The notes: a model not told the origin generated them from the letters alone. A DNA stretch of 64,000 nt from Corallium rubrum (GCA_964035015.1 OZ036005.1:3025047-3089046); one strand, 5' to 3'. Positions 1 through 10,480 are shown, counted from the stretch's first letter. Made by a program: numbers and translations.

Positions 1-111
1 AGCTTGGGGTTCACCAGGTGAAGCGTAATTACGACCAATTTTCGAATAACACCTTAAAAATTGACGAAACAAAACAGAATAGGACGTACTTACTCATAAA
101 AGTGAAGTGAA

Positions 112-240
112 GGTAAAGTGAAGTGAAGGTAAAGTGAAGTGAAGTGAAGCGAAGGAAGTGAAGTGAAGTGAAGTGAAGTGAAGTGAAGTGAAGTGAAGTG
201 AAGTGAAGTGAAGTGAAGTGAAGTGAAGTGAAATGAAGTA
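112..240. repeat. (GTGAA)n pentanucleotide microsatellite
   Basis: About 25 nearly perfect GTGAA/GTAAA units. Its length is divisible into open frames on the complementary strand, which gives a meaningless repetitive ORF. Confidence 0.95.
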
Positions 241-596
241 AGCGAAGCGAAATAACTATTTATTGAGGGTAACATGTGACAGTATTTACATAAATATAAC
301 CCAATGATTCTCACCGCTTAATGCGATTAGTTCGTAGAACTAGAGTTGTGGAGAAAAGAAAACTTTCTCTGTCCCCGACAACTAATTATGTACGTGCGAC
401 GTCAAGATGTTTAATTTACATATAAAAAAAACTAAAATATCTCAAGAACGAAGCAAGGAAACGAAAAACTCAGTAATATGCTACTTCACTTGTTATTTTA
501 AATGTTCTTTCAAATAAAACAGACTTCATTTTCGTTTCATAGGCACTCAAAAATGTGTCATTGATTAAAGTGCTTATAAACCCAAATATGATATTA

Positions 597-670
597 CTGA
601 TTTGAACTTTTCTTTGTTGTTATATTGAGGTTTGTATTTCCAAAATGGTATTGAGGATGACGTCCATGTT
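597..670 (+). repeat. dispersed repeat arm, inverted mate at 11085-11165
   Basis: About 70 bp matches the reverse complement of 11085-11165 with few differences. The shared part runs from a GATTTGAACTTTT block to a GAGGATGAC block. The two arms enclose all the nested elements between them, so they may be the ends of an older element or two copies of one family. Confidence 0.6.
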
Positions 671-1089
671 GGCATAATAGGGACTTTAAGAAAACACTAC
701 GACTACGGCAACGTGTTTACACAATAGAATTTTATGTCAGATACAAAGAACTTTTGCAAATGACGGTCCCAAAAGTAATCTTTACGCCGTCGTGACTCCA
801 TTGACAACGTAGAAAAAGCATTTTTACGTTGTAAAGACAACGCGAAACCTGAGTCACTACAGAAGCCTTGGAGAAGCTTAACATTACTATCGCGACTACC
901 ATAGACTGAACAAGTGTTCTTCCTCAAGAATTTAAGAACAAAACGAGTCCGTGCGATAATGTATCTTGAAATTTGAATGTATAAATACACCACCATTTAA
1001 TACCACTGTTAAACTTTCTACCGTAGCCGTAGTCCGTTGTCTGAATCTTAAAGTCCCTAATTTACATACAGTGTTCCGTTACATCAGAA

Positions 1090-1200
1090 CAGGGGCGGAT
1101 TTAGGAATTTGAAAACCTCAGTCAACCTTGTTGTCCACAGTCCTAGGGGGGTCCAAGGGGCATGCCCCCCCGGAAAATTTTTGAAATTGGTTCTCTAAAA
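1090..1200 (+). mobile_element. hAT-like element end
   Basis: Starts with CAGGGGCGGATTTAG and continues into a run of G followed by a GCATGCCCCC block, a form typical of hAT-derived ends in invertebrates. A 15-bp inverted match lies at 10980-10994. The flanking 8-mers do not match, so pairing of the two ends is not proven. Confidence 0.5.
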
Positions 1201-1875
1201 TGGCATTTCCCCACGATCTGACAGCACATCTGTGCATAATTTTGAAACTTTTAAAACATATTTTTAAAGGCACAGTTGAGAAAATTATACAGCTTTATAC
1301 GAATATTTACAAAGCTAACTAAAATATTAGTTAGCCAAACGAGACAGGCGCAAGGCGCAAACACCCATGCTTTCTAAAAATTAACTAATTATTCCTTGTC
1401 TCAAAGACCTTGTAGTGTCGCATTTTCTAATAAATTATATGTTATCTACAAACTACCGTAACATGATATAAGCTTAGATAAACCTGAGGTCATATTTCAC
1501 GAACACGCCGTTAAATAAAATATATCTCATCAGAGCAAGATAGCGAGACCAACAATAATTTGAAAACAGTATTCATTTCAAAATCATGAAAAGAAAGATC
1601 CAATTTAACGTTGAACTAAACCTTGGCTGAATTGATCCTTTCAAATTCATATAAGTAATAAGAGCTCCTGGCACACGTGAAATATGCTAATGCCGCCTTG
1701 CTGAATAAATATATGTCTGAACTCTGAACTCAGACTTCACTGGGACGCAAAATGATAAATAATACGGTATTGAGACTGGAGTCATTGGACAAAAACACAT
1801 ATATTCGACACTAGACTGTTTGTAGATTTGAAATGAAGCAAGACGATCTTAACTTTCCAGTCTTACCTTACAGGA

Positions 1876-2004
1876 CTACAGCAGTGGGGGAATATAAAAT
1901 GACTCCGCGCCAAAATTCAGAAGCTCGCTCCAAATGCTTCCAATCGCGTCTAAATGTTCCTCGCTTGAAATAAATCGATGACTGTGTAATATAGATGACA
2001 AATC
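1876..2004 (-). pseudogene. 3' half of a 69-codon ORF split by the IS3EU-like element
   Basis: On the - strand the ORF begins at 10561 and reads 29 codons to the transposon edge at 10475. It resumes in the same frame at 1998 for 40 more codons and stops (TAG) at 1876-1878. The junction is exactly the 6-bp target duplication. The product is acidic and helix-forming. I do not recognise the family. A GTAAGA donor-like site follows the stop near 1860, and an acceptor-like TTTCAG precedes the ATG. It could be a host exon or part of the hAT-like element around it. Confidence 0.5.
1999..2004. repeat. target-site duplication, left copy (CAAATC)
   Basis: CAAATC lies directly outside the left terminal inverted repeat and is repeated without change at 10475-10480. 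A 6-bp duplication fits the IS3EU type. Confidence 0.92.
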
Positions 2005-2251
2005 TACGGAGCCCCGGAAGGGCCATTGTTGCAACAAATTCTATTATTGCGCGATAAATTCTGTTATTGCGCGATAAATGCTGTTATTGCGCGATAAATG
2101 TTGTTATTGCGCAATAATTATATTATTGCGCGATAATTTTTTATTGCGCGATAATTTTTTATTGCGCGATAATTTTTTATTGCGCGATAATTTTTTATTG
2201 CGCGATAATTTTTTATTGCGCGATAATTTTATTGCGCGATAATTTTTAGGT
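2005..2251 (+). repeat. left terminal inverted repeat with subterminal GCGC-motif array
   Basis: The outer about 36 bp match the right end. Then come about eleven copies of TTATTGCGCGATAA, spaced every 18-26 bp, one with a GCGCAATAA variant. Such subterminal arrays commonly bind the transposase. That role is inferred here. Confidence 0.85.
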
Positions 2252-2283
2252 GAAAATATGAGCAGATTTATCGCCAAATCAAA

Positions 2284-3546
2284 ATGGAGGTCGTTGTATT
2301 GGTGTGTATATTACTTTCCAGTTCAGTTACGAGCGCAGTTCCACTGGGGAATTACTTGCCAGTCTTCCACCAAGACATAAATGGAAGGGATTCTTTAATC
2401 ATGGAGTATTTCCATCTTGGCTTCAGTTATATGGAAATTTTGGCATTTCTTGCGAGCTGTCATGGTATTGCACTCAGTATTCGTCAATTAAAACGGATTC
2501 TAAGACGTCACGGACTCGGAAGAAGAGTGAATGGTAGTGAAGTAGAAGATGTTTTCCATGCCATGGAACAAGAACTTAATGGTAGTGGAAGTACAATAGG
2601 TTATAGAGCAATGCATCAACGAATACGAAATGATCATAGCTTAGTTGTTAGCAGAGAAACAGTTCGCGAGATGTTAAAGATAATGGACCCCGAAGGCGTA
2701 ACAGCTCGTTTGAAACACAGATTAAGAAGACGGAAGTACAAAGCGAGAGGCCCTAATGACAGATGGCATATTGATGGGTACGATAAATTAAAACCATTTG
2801 GTTTTTGTATCCATGGTGCAATAGATGGGTATAGCCGTCGTATCCTTTGGCTAGAAGTCGCTTCATCCAATAACGACCCAGCCATTGTAGCAAAATACTA
2901 CGTCGATTATGTACGTCATATCTCTGGAACTGCAAGGGAAATTCGTGGAGACAAGGGCACTGAAAATACCAATATCGCTGCCATTCAACGATATTTTAGA
3001 TCTTTGGGTGAGGATTCTTTTTCTGGAGATAAGAGTTTCATGTACGGAAAATCAACAACCAACCAACGCATTGAAGCTTGGTGGAGCCAACTGCGACGCG
3101 GTTGCTCTGATTGGTGGATCCGTTATTTTAAAGATATGCAATACCGTGGTTTATTTTCCGATGATAACATCATCCACGTAGAATGCCTTAAATTCTGTTA
3201 CATGTCACTTATTCAGGAAGAATGCTATCGAATAGCTAAACACTGGAATACTCATGTTATCAGGCCCTCGACAAATGAAGATTCTCCCTCAGGTCGACCG
3301 GACACTCTCTACTTTATTCCAGAAGTTACTGGAACAGTGAATTATATTGTCAACGTGGATAACGTAGACAATGAATTGGCCAATGAGATGTGCTGTGTAC
3401 AGCGTTCAATTTGTGAACCAGAGTTTGAAGAACTCGCATGCATAATCATGCAAGAGCAAGGCCTTCCTCTCCCCACTACTCACGAAGAGGCGGAGAATTT
3501 ATATCTGAACCTAGTGCAGTCCATTAACAATTTACCTCAAGAATGA
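2284..3546 (+). CDS. IS3-type DDE integrase/transposase of the element
   Basis: 420 residues, uninterrupted. An N-terminal helix-turn-helix region (about residues 40-75, with a SIRQLKRILRRHGLGRR stretch) is followed by an IS3-like second HTH with an IGYRAMHQRI motif (about 100-135). The integrase core then shows D164 (RWHIDGYDKL), D223 (IRGDKGTEN) and E264 (NQRIEAWWSQLR), the DDE triad expected to bind metal for strand cutting and joining. The C-terminal 110 residues are not recognised. An in-frame ATG at 2401 is a plausible alternative start, because residues 1-39 resemble a weak signal peptide and are not part of the conserved fold. The gene lies just inside the left terminal array and converges on the HECT gene. 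It is predicted to be active, as all three acidic residues are present. Confidence 0.85.
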   Translation: MEVVVLVCILLSSSVTSAVPLGNYLPVFHQDINGRDSLIMEYFHLGFSYMEILAFLASCHGIALSIRQLKRILRRHGLGRRVNGSEVEDVFHAMEQELNGSGSTIGYRAMHQRIRNDHSLVVSRETVREMLKIMDPEGVTARLKHRLRRRKYKARGPNDRWHIDGYDKLKPFGFCIHGAIDGYSRRILWLEVASSNNDPAIVAKYYVDYVRHISGTAREIRGDKGTENTNIAAIQRYFRSLGEDSFSGDKSFMYGKSTTNQRIEAWWSQLRRGCSDWWIRYFKDMQYRGLFSDDNIIHVECLKFCYMSLIQEECYRIAKHWNTHVIRPSTNEDSPSGRPDTLYFIPEVTGTVNYIVNVDNVDNELANEMCCVQRSICEPEFEELACIIMQEQGLPLPTTHEEAENLYLNLVQSINNLPQE

Positions 3547-4436
3547 GGTTAGAAATATGAACAAATTTTCAAGATGTTTGTAAATATATATTCCCAATAA
3601 TTTTTCAGTATCTTATATTTATGTTGATTGTTGCCTGTTGGTTACGTTGCTAGGCCAAATGATGTACAACACTTGAAAATAGAATTTAAAAAAATCTCGA
3701 TTATTTGGTAATAATAAGATCATAAGATCATGTTGCTTTGTATCAGAATACAATATTGTTGGTTTAAAATCAATCCCCTTAGTTTCAAAAAATGACACAG
3801 CGGCCATGTTGGAGTCACTGCATAACTGTGCCGCCGAGAGGTAAGCGCCATGAAGCCACGTGGAAATCCGGAAGCTACGCAGGCTAACCCGACCTTAGCC
3901 CCTGGTACTAAATTCCAACCTAGATGCAGAACAAAAATCTCTCTTAATACATGTATATGAAAATATGTAAGCGTTTCTTACCAAAAAATGTAGTTCTGAC
4001 ATACATATTGGGCTTTAGTTGCAACGACTACAGTACTAGTACATGGCATGCTGTATTTAACAAATAGGATATTGATTACGTGTCTCTCCAGTCTCCATGC
4101 ACTGACAGAAACATAAATGACGCCATTTCAACCGAATAAAATGCCTAACACATAAATGACATAAATATTAATGATACAAGTACACAAGTTTATAACGGTA
4201 TTTCAAAGACTCCATAATATAATAACAACTATGTTATTTAAAGCTGTAAGATACTGTTACAGCAAATGTAATACCAGTGAGTTTGTCGCTCAATTAACAA
4301 CATTCATTCATTCAACAATAATAAACCAGGCAAAAAAACGCAAACTTAATACAATGTAAACATAATGTAAACATAATCACTTTTGTGAAAACCGTGCGGT
4401 AGTTATATGAGATGAAAAAGTAACGCAGTTTCGGCC
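3547..4436. other. convergent intergenic gap inside the transposon
   Basis: Noncoding AT-rich DNA between the stop codons of the integrase and the HECT gene. It must hold both 3' UTRs. I see no tandem repeat or further ORF worth calling. Confidence 0.6.
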
Positions 4437-5492
4437 TTATCTTAGACTAAATGCCCATGCTTCTGGACTTTGAAGAGTGCTATCAAGTTGTTGCCTGAAG
4501 TCATTAAAACTTGAATATCCTCCTGATGGAAGGTCGATAATGCCAGAGCAAGTATGCACTGTAATATATGGCTGGCAACCGGTGTAGCCGTGGAAGATTA
4601 ATTTGATCTCCATTAGTGTCGACATACTGCTGCTGCCCGTTGCATACCGAAGAAATCGGTGCAGTTCCTTCGTATTAAGTCCGCGTACATACTTTTTCAG
4701 GTATCTGACGACCACAGCTTGGCTCTTGTTTGCTGGCTCATCCTCTTTCAGCATTGACACGACTTTTTCGGTCGAAGGGACCATTGCTTCATAAACTAGA
4801 AAAAGGCTCTCTTTTGTAGACAACTGCCATAACTCGTCATAGAATCCAGTGCACATTCCTTTCTTCAAAGCTTGTGCAGCATTTGTTGGTTTACTGCACA
4901 GCTCATTCTTAGCGACACAAATGAGTATATTTCTCAGATTAGCTGCAGTGGGTGCTTTGCTAACGCCATATTCAGCCAGAAAATCGAACAGGAATTCAGC
5001 GATATCTTGAGACAGAACACCTTTCTCACTTTCCAGGAGTGCAATCTCCAGTTTTCGTCTTTCATAATCACTAACAAGTTCCATCAAGCCTTCCAAGAAC
5101 TCTGCATCGGTAACACCACTTTTTCCATACACAGCACAGGCAAGGAAAACTTTGTTGATGGTCAGAGGAATCACTCCCGTTAAGAGAAATCCATGACTAA
5201 TTGCACGCCCCAGTAAAACATACGTATCCTCTTCTATATCTGGGCTTATTCGTGGAACAAATGTGTTACTACCATCGAAGAACGCATTGATTGCACCGTT
5301 CCAAAACAACGAGAAAGCCTCTCGTTTTACACCGTCAAGATCAAGTGCATTTTCTCCAAAGAATGCCACATTGAAGGAAGATAATGCATGGTCTATATCT
5401 TCTTGATAATATGACAGCATGTCTTTCATGACGGTCTCTCTGTTCACAGTGAAGCTTTTTTCCTGACCAGAATCCATTACTTTTCTTAACAT
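4437..5492 (-). CDS. HECT-domain exon with intact catalytic cysteine
   Basis: 351 codons in one exon. The acceptor TTACAG directly precedes the ATG-like start at 5492, so this is an exon start and not necessarily the translation start. Recognisable HECT blocks are DLDGVKREAFSLFW (about residues 51-64), LLGRAISHGFLLTGVIPL (about 92-109), ANLRNILICVAKNEL (about 187-201) and the C-lobe block ITVHTCSGIIDLP with the thioester cysteine C315 (codon 4548-4550). It ends with SPEAWAFSLR near the C-terminus, as HECT C-lobes do. HECT ligases take ubiquitin from an E2 on this cysteine and pass it to a substrate. At about 350 residues it is a nearly full HECT domain. Confidence 0.85.
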   Translation of the reverse strand: MLRKVMDSGQEKSFTVNRETVMKDMLSYYQEDIDHALSSFNVAFFGENALDLDGVKREAFSLFWNGAINAFFDGSNTFVPRISPDIEEDTYVLLGRAISHGFLLTGVIPLTINKVFLACAVYGKSGVTDAEFLEGLMELVSDYERRKLEIALLESEKGVLSQDIAEFLFDFLAEYGVSKAPTAANLRNILICVAKNELCSKPTNAAQALKKGMCTGFYDELWQLSTKESLFLVYEAMVPSTEKVVSMLKEDEPANKSQAVVVRYLKKYVRGLNTKELHRFLRYATGSSSMSTLMEIKLIFHGYTGCQPYITVHTCSGIIDLPSGGYSSFNDFRQQLDSTLQSPEAWAFSLR

Positions 5493-8400
5493 CTGTAACC
5501 TTCTCTGATTGAAATCCTATTAAAAACGATACGAATAAGAACTTCTTTAAAAAAACAACATAGAATATATGTCTTATGCAAACTAGCACTGATCAATAAT
5601 CATTCACATTCACGATATCAACTAACACTTATTTAAATTACAAGAAACAAACAAAATTCCCTGACATTCTCAAAAAACCCCACCATATAAACGCTTACAC
5701 CAGATTATATTTCTGAAATTATTCCTGCTTTCTCGTGCTATATCAAGTTATCCACGTACTTTGAGTGCGTGTACCATCCACCAATTATTTGCCAGAAATT
5801 AGGAAAAATCAAAAGTCGAATAATTTTGGTCCATCAAATGTATTTTCCCTTTCGATAGAATTAATATTCGGGACCCATTCTTGCATTTTATTTTTCAATT
5901 AACAAAGTATTGACAGAAGTCAAAAAACGACTTCAATGTCTGTTTTTATGTGATCTATAAGTAAAATAGCCTCTTCAAGAACAGCTAGGGGATAATAATC
6001 ACGTACGCGGTGATGAAGGACAGCAAGATTTTTCTCGTAGTAATCAATAAAGATAAGTCCCTTGATTGTTTTTGAAGAGGCCATTTTATTTATAGATGAC
6101 ATGCAAAACATAAACATTGATGTCGTTTTTAAGTTCTGTTTATTCTTCGTCACTCAAGAAATGAAAAACAAAAATCGGTTCTGAATTAGAATCCTATTAA
6201 AATAAAAAATTCTGGGAATCTCTTTGGAAATTCTTTTCCAAAAAACGAACGGTACACGTACTGCTTCTGAATGTTGAGACAGCACTCAACAAGCTATGTA
6301 CAGTTCTGTTATTCCCTTAGAGCAACTTAATAGTCTACTACACTTCTTCAGTTTGTGCTGTTGCAATATTCCACATTTATTTACTGCATTACTCAATTAA
6401 AAATAGCTAAAGCATGCTCCATTTCTTAATTTATTTAATTGTATCAGAATTATCGTATACGTGTTATTTCACCAATCACCTCATTTTCTACAGACGGTGT
6501 AGCATCAGGAATTGCACTGTCAAACAAAAAAAAATCACTTTCAGTTATAAGAATCGTTAAAACTTTTATGATGCTCTTAAAAAGATACAGTAAAAAGGCA
6601 GAGACAACCCCATTCTAAATTTTACTTCAGCTGACAAAAAATATTGTATTGCTCAAAATTATGTCAAACAACTTGCCATCTACTTTTACTTGTCAGATCT
6701 CTTACTTACTCTGATTTGATCTCTTGAACTTGATCTGAGTGATCAACACGTGTAATGTTTTAATTTCTGTTCATGACTAGTACATTGAACGCTTTATGAA
6801 AATTGTAAAATAACGGATTTAAAACTACGTTACCAGTACCTATTCTAATTAACACTTAATTACAAAACTAGCCTGAGTTTCCAATTAGCAAATAATCAAC
6901 AAAGCACAGCCAAGTTGACTGTCACTCAAGCAGTAAAGCAACTACTGTACTGTTAAAAACAACTAGTTGGATAAAAAATTATTTCAGCAAAAATTTTCTT
7001 TCAAGAGTTTTCTGTCATTGTTTTGCATTTCAAAATCAATTCCAGCAAGGGGGCGGAAGGGAGAGCAGAAATGTTTCTACCTTGGTTAAATAGCACTCCG
7101 TCATGAATCGTGATGACATCACTGTTTAAGTTTGTCTGCTTTTATCCATACTTCTTGCAGTCTGAACAATCGCTAATGGCTCATTTGCAATCATTTGAAA
7201 ATCAACTTTGGCTTGTTTGTCTGCCTTTTGTGCTCAATGATATGCTACTGAACTCGTTGTGGGTCAGCCTTGGTGGGGAGGGGGAGGGGGGGTGGTGCAA
7301 GACTCTGGGTATAAAAATTTGAATTAGAAATAAAATTATAGCCTACTGATCTTGAAATATCAATCATGCTTTGAAAAATGACAGATGTGGTTTATCTAGA
7401 AGAGAGAGGGGGCAGTCCCCCTATCTACACCCCTAGATTCCTTTCTTTGCTAGTGATCTATCACTCTATTAAGTGCTAATCAAACGAGAACGCAAGTCAT
7501 CGCAAGTTGGCAGTCACAAATTTCTGTGGTGGTCATGCAAACACCCAAAGTAACAAAATAAAGGTTTCATGAGTGTTTTAAACTTAGTTTTAACTAAGGA
7601 AAATTATATTCGGGAAATTATTCAGAGGGGCTGGCTAAATTGCCCCCTGGTTATATATATCAGCACCTCAAAACCTTAACCAGAATTTTACACTATTCTT
7701 AGGAAAAACAGATAAGTAGATTGTACTAGAAATGACTTTTTGAAATAGTCTGCCATTTATTAACACTGCAGTTACAGTAAACATGGTACTATACTGTCAG
7801 TATATTACATAATCACTGTGATTGCAGTTGTTAGATTCAAATAATTGCCATGAAGATGGTTTTAGAGTTGATGGGAAAAGGCTAGCAACAGAATGACATA
7901 TGAAGTTCATAATACGCAGTGCCCACTATAAATCAAGGGTTATTCATTTCTAAATCAATCTTTCAAATCACAATGCCATAATACTCACTGGTTAAAATAT
8001 AGAGATCCAGCCCCCCACCATATTGTTTCAACATTCATTACTAATTAACCATGCAATATATTTACAACAAACATTTGTTACTGGTAATTCACTAGAAGCT
8101 GTGTGTTTTCAGGTACCACTGAGCTAGAACTGTAATTATGTTAGGCCTTATATATCAGTGTAATCTATGTTTGCAAGTTATTTAATACTAAGTCTGAAGA
8201 CCAAATTTAAAAGAAAAAAGTTATAATAGACTATTTTGTGGAAGCCCCAGATTTATAGAAGGCTCGTTTACCTAAATCAACATTTTTCAGTGATTAATTC
8301 AGAGGTAGAAAAAATAGTCGAGCATGTGAGTGCCACTCACAAGAAATTTTCAGCTTTAGTTTTGGATCAATTGCTCAATAGAGGCACCACAACTCAATTT

Positions 8401-10213
8401 AACATAAATGATCTACTGTACTCTGCAAGTCCACATGAAATTTTGTATGTTTAGGTTCTGCTCACAGGGAAAGAAAATCTATATTTTCCACCCAGGGCTG
8501 CTTATTATAACCTTTTTGTGAATTTGTAATTTTTTTCTTAATTAAACATTATTCTTAGTCTTACCCTTCTAAATCTTCACTGAAAATCTGTGCAGGGAGA
8601 TCAACATCAATTGTTGGTAATTCTATCTCATGACTTCCAAAGCCCAACATAGTAATTTCTGGTTCACTTTCCATAAGCAATGGTCCATCTCCACTTGGAT
8701 GCATAACGAGTGTTGTCTTGGCAATGCTGCACACTGGACTTGAAGGACACACAGGAACAGATGGTGACAAAGCATTACAGAGAACAAAGTACATTGGTTG
8801 AGGCTGCAATGACCCCACCCAGTCATATACTGCCATAACTGTCTCTGAGCAACGAAAATGACGAGTTAAAACTCCTAGGTCAACATGACGCACTGCAACA
8901 ATGACACAATCAACAGATGTAAAGTCTGGCTCTGGTAATACACGTCTTGCTCGAGCAGCTTGAATAGCCTTTTCATTGTCAACAATTTTGGCATTCTCCT
9001 TTGCTTGCTGCTCTAAAAACTGTTCTTCAAGCTGTTTGGTCTGATCTTTTAGCTGATCTACTTGCAATGACTGAAGATATTGTTCATTTTGCAAATCTAT
9101 AATTTTTTTCCGTTCACCAGAAGTTTCTGGCAAAGCAGTTGACCTGTACTCTGTGGGAACCATAGATGCTTGGATGCTACTTTTATTAGTAGCAGAATAT
9201 GAGTTTTGTTCTGACATGATTTCTGGCAATTCAAAGTCATCATCACTTTCACTATCATGAATAGGTACCATATGGATTTCTTTCTTTATGTGCCTGGACA
9301 TGAGGTACAGTCTAACACGAGATAGCTTATTATCTTCAATATAACTTCTTAAAGTAAAAGAATTTTGACGTTCACCTTCATCTAACTGCTGGTTTTGAAC
9401 AGGCTCACTTTTAAAGTTCCCCAGTTCAAGCTTCATCTGTGAAATGCTCCCATGGTTCTGGCTCTTACCGTTGGGAAAGAAAAGCTGCAATGCTTGCTGT
9501 AGGATGTCGTCTGCTGTAGCATCATATTCCACATTGACCTCCCTACTTCCTCCTCCAGATGGCATACGGACTGGGATGTATCGTTGTTTATCTTCGTTAA
9601 AATGTAGCCATCCCAGCTGTATCTTTCTTGTTTTAGGTGCAGTTCCAGATTGGGAGGTTTTTACGTTTGGGGACTTCTTCATTTTAGTACGTAGTTCCTT
9701 CAATAACCGGAGTTTCCTAGCTTCTTTACCCTCATTATTTTCACCTGCTTGTGAGGCTAACTGCATTCGACAAAATGATCTGAGTGATAGCCTTTGTCCA
9801 GCCGCCTTCAATCCGTATTCCTCCAAGAGCTTATCCGCAAATTCCACGGCGCTGAAATCCATCTGAACAAATACCATATTTGTACATATTAGTACTGTAT
9901 AACGTGAATGTTTTATATTCTACAAGACTGAAAGTTTACTTGATCCACCACACGTGAAAACATTTCAGAGAAAAAATACCTTTTCAACCAAGAACCTTTG
10001 TACGACTTCATTATTTACCCCTCTTCGAGCCAGAAATTCACAAACCTATGATGAAGGAAAAATACAAAGTTGATGCCCTTTTCTTATGTAGACGTTAATC
10101 GGAATTGCTTAATATGATATATATTGTCAAAAAACCAACTCAATTAATTATAAATAATAACGCTATATCTAAATAAGTGGTCCTTTTACCTTGTTAACTT
10201 CTTCGTCCGCCAT
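4437..10213 (-). CDS. transposon-borne SAM-like/UBX-like/HECT E3 ubiquitin ligase gene, multi-exon
   Basis: A - strand gene model. Exon 1 is 10190-10213 (8 codons from ATG). Exon 2 is 9980-10045 (22 codons). Exon 3 is 8565-9862 (about 432 codons). The HECT exon is 4437-5492. Exons 1-3 join in phase with good GT/AG sites. Exon 3 either ends at a stop (8561) or is spliced at the overlapping GTAAGA at 8564. Because the phases of exon 3 and the HECT exon differ, a small exon between them is still missing, or the HECT part is a separate gene. Domain order is a SAM-like helical region, a ubiquitin-like/FFP-type region, a coiled coil, a UBX-like domain, then HECT. Transposon-encoded proteins of this layout are usually annotated as G2/M-phase-specific E3 ligase-like. 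Substrate unknown. Confidence 0.65.
5920..6084 (-). CDS. small ORF, 54 codons, unknown
   Basis: Reads from ATG at 6084 to TGA at 5920 and looks protein-like (a hydrophobic KGLIFIDYY stretch, then a helical part ending EEAILLIDHIKTD). It lies between the UBX-like and HECT exons and could be part of the E3 gene, but I see no good donor at its end. It may also be chance. Confidence 0.25.
   Translation of the reverse strand: MASSKTIKGLIFIDYYEKNLAVLHHRVRDYYPLAVLEEAILLIDHIKTDIEVVF
8236..8454 (+). CDS. small ORF, 72 codons, unknown, opposite to the E3 gene
   Basis: A + strand ORF just beyond the UBX-like exon end. Its composition is protein-like with an amphipathic helix (NSEVEKIVEHVSATHKKF). An AG precedes residue 5. 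No family recognised. It could be a third transposon product or a chance ORF. Confidence 0.2.
   Translation: MWKPQIYRRLVYLNQHFSVINSEVEKIVEHVSATHKKFSALVLDQLLNRGTTTQFNINDLLYSASPHEILYV
8565..9862 (-). CDS. UBX-like/coiled-coil exon of the transposon E3 gene
   Basis: The acceptor TTCAG lies directly before ATG-GAT at 9862. The exon begins by completing the SAM-like helices (to about residue 65 of the joined protein). A conserved-looking globular region follows (RKIQLGWLHFN through LRSYIEDNKLSRVRLYLMS), then an acidic linker (DSESDDDFELPE), a glutamine-rich coiled coil (EQYLQSLQVDQLKDQTKQLE) and a UBX-like fold (VRHVDLGVLTRHFRCSETV, then VYDWVGSL). UBX folds resemble ubiquitin and usually bind p97/VCP. 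Binding is not shown by the sequence. Confidence 0.6.
9980..10213 (-). CDS. first two exons of the transposon E3 gene
   Basis: Exon 1 (10190-10213) starts MADEEVNK and ends at AAG/gtaaaa. Exon 2 (9980-10045) has a tatag acceptor, encodes VCEFLARRGVNNEVVQRFLV and more, and ends at AAG/gtattt. Both are in phase 0 and join exon 3 without a stop. The joined N-terminus looks like a SAM domain (helix, buried FL, short turn, helix with LEEYGLKAAGQRL). The ATG lies about 45 bp from the right terminal array, so the promoter must overlap the transposon end. Confidence 0.65.
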
Positions 10214-10254
10214 GGCGCCATTGAACTCTTTGCATGAGCCCGCAGTATTAACTA

Positions 10255-10474
10255 CGAAAATTATCGCGCAATAAAATTATCGCGCAATAAAATTATCGCG
10301 CAATAAAATTATCGCGCAATAAAATTATCGCGCAATAAAAAATTATCGCGCAATAAATAAAATTGTTGCGAAATAATAAAATTATCGCGCAATAACAGCA
10401 TTTATCGCGCAATAATAGAATTTATCGCGCAATAATAAAATTTGTTGCAACAATGGCCCTTCCGGGGCTCCGTA
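10255..10474 (-). repeat. right terminal inverted repeat with subterminal GCGC-motif array
   Basis: The inverted mate of 2005-2251, with about nine copies of TTATCGCGCAATAA, including one degraded copy (GTTGCGAAATAA), then the shared outer 36 bp ending GGGGCTCCGTA. Confidence 0.85.
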
Positions 10475-10480
10475 CAAATC
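10475..10480. repeat. target-site duplication, right copy (CAAATC)
   Basis: Identical to 1999-2004 and abuts the final base of the right inverted repeat. Confidence 0.92.

Larger units (their letters stand above)
1..1089. other. left flank, no gene recognised
   Basis: I see no convincing coding exon. The stretch holds a GTGAA pentamer array (112-240) and AT-rich sequence. Positions 597-670 recur in inverted orientation at about 11085-11165, so this is dispersed repeat DNA. Confidence 0.5.
5493..8560. other. intronic stretch of the transposon
   Basis: About 3 kb between the UBX-like and HECT exons on the - strand. No exon can be assigned with confidence. Two short ORFs are listed separately. 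The rest is AT-rich with no clear repeat. Confidence 0.5.
2005..10474. mobile_element. IS3EU-like DNA transposon, 8.5 kb, apparently full length
   Basis: Both ends begin TACGGAGCCCCGG, and the inverted repeats match for about 36 bp. They are followed on both sides by arrays of a short GCGC-centred motif. A 6-bp TSD (CAAATC) flanks the unit. Inside are a + strand integrase gene (2284-3546) and a - strand multi-exon gene ending in a HECT domain (4437-10213). The two genes converge. The integrase has an IS3-type helix-turn-helix plus DDE layout, which is why I place it with IS3EU rather than Ginger or Maverick elements. Neither main ORF is broken and the TSD is perfect, so the insertion looks recent. 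Confidence 0.85.

Noticed and set aside
2284-3546. Retroviral or LTR-retrotransposon integrase (or Ginger element)
   Set aside because: No HHCC zinc finger, gag, protease or RT. The IS3-type HTH, the 6-bp TSD and terminal inverted repeats point to a DNA transposon.
8561-8563. Simple single-exon end of the UBX-like gene
   Set aside because: Not fully excluded, but the stop overlaps a strong GTAAGA donor and a HECT exon with a good acceptor follows on the same strand, so splicing is more likely.
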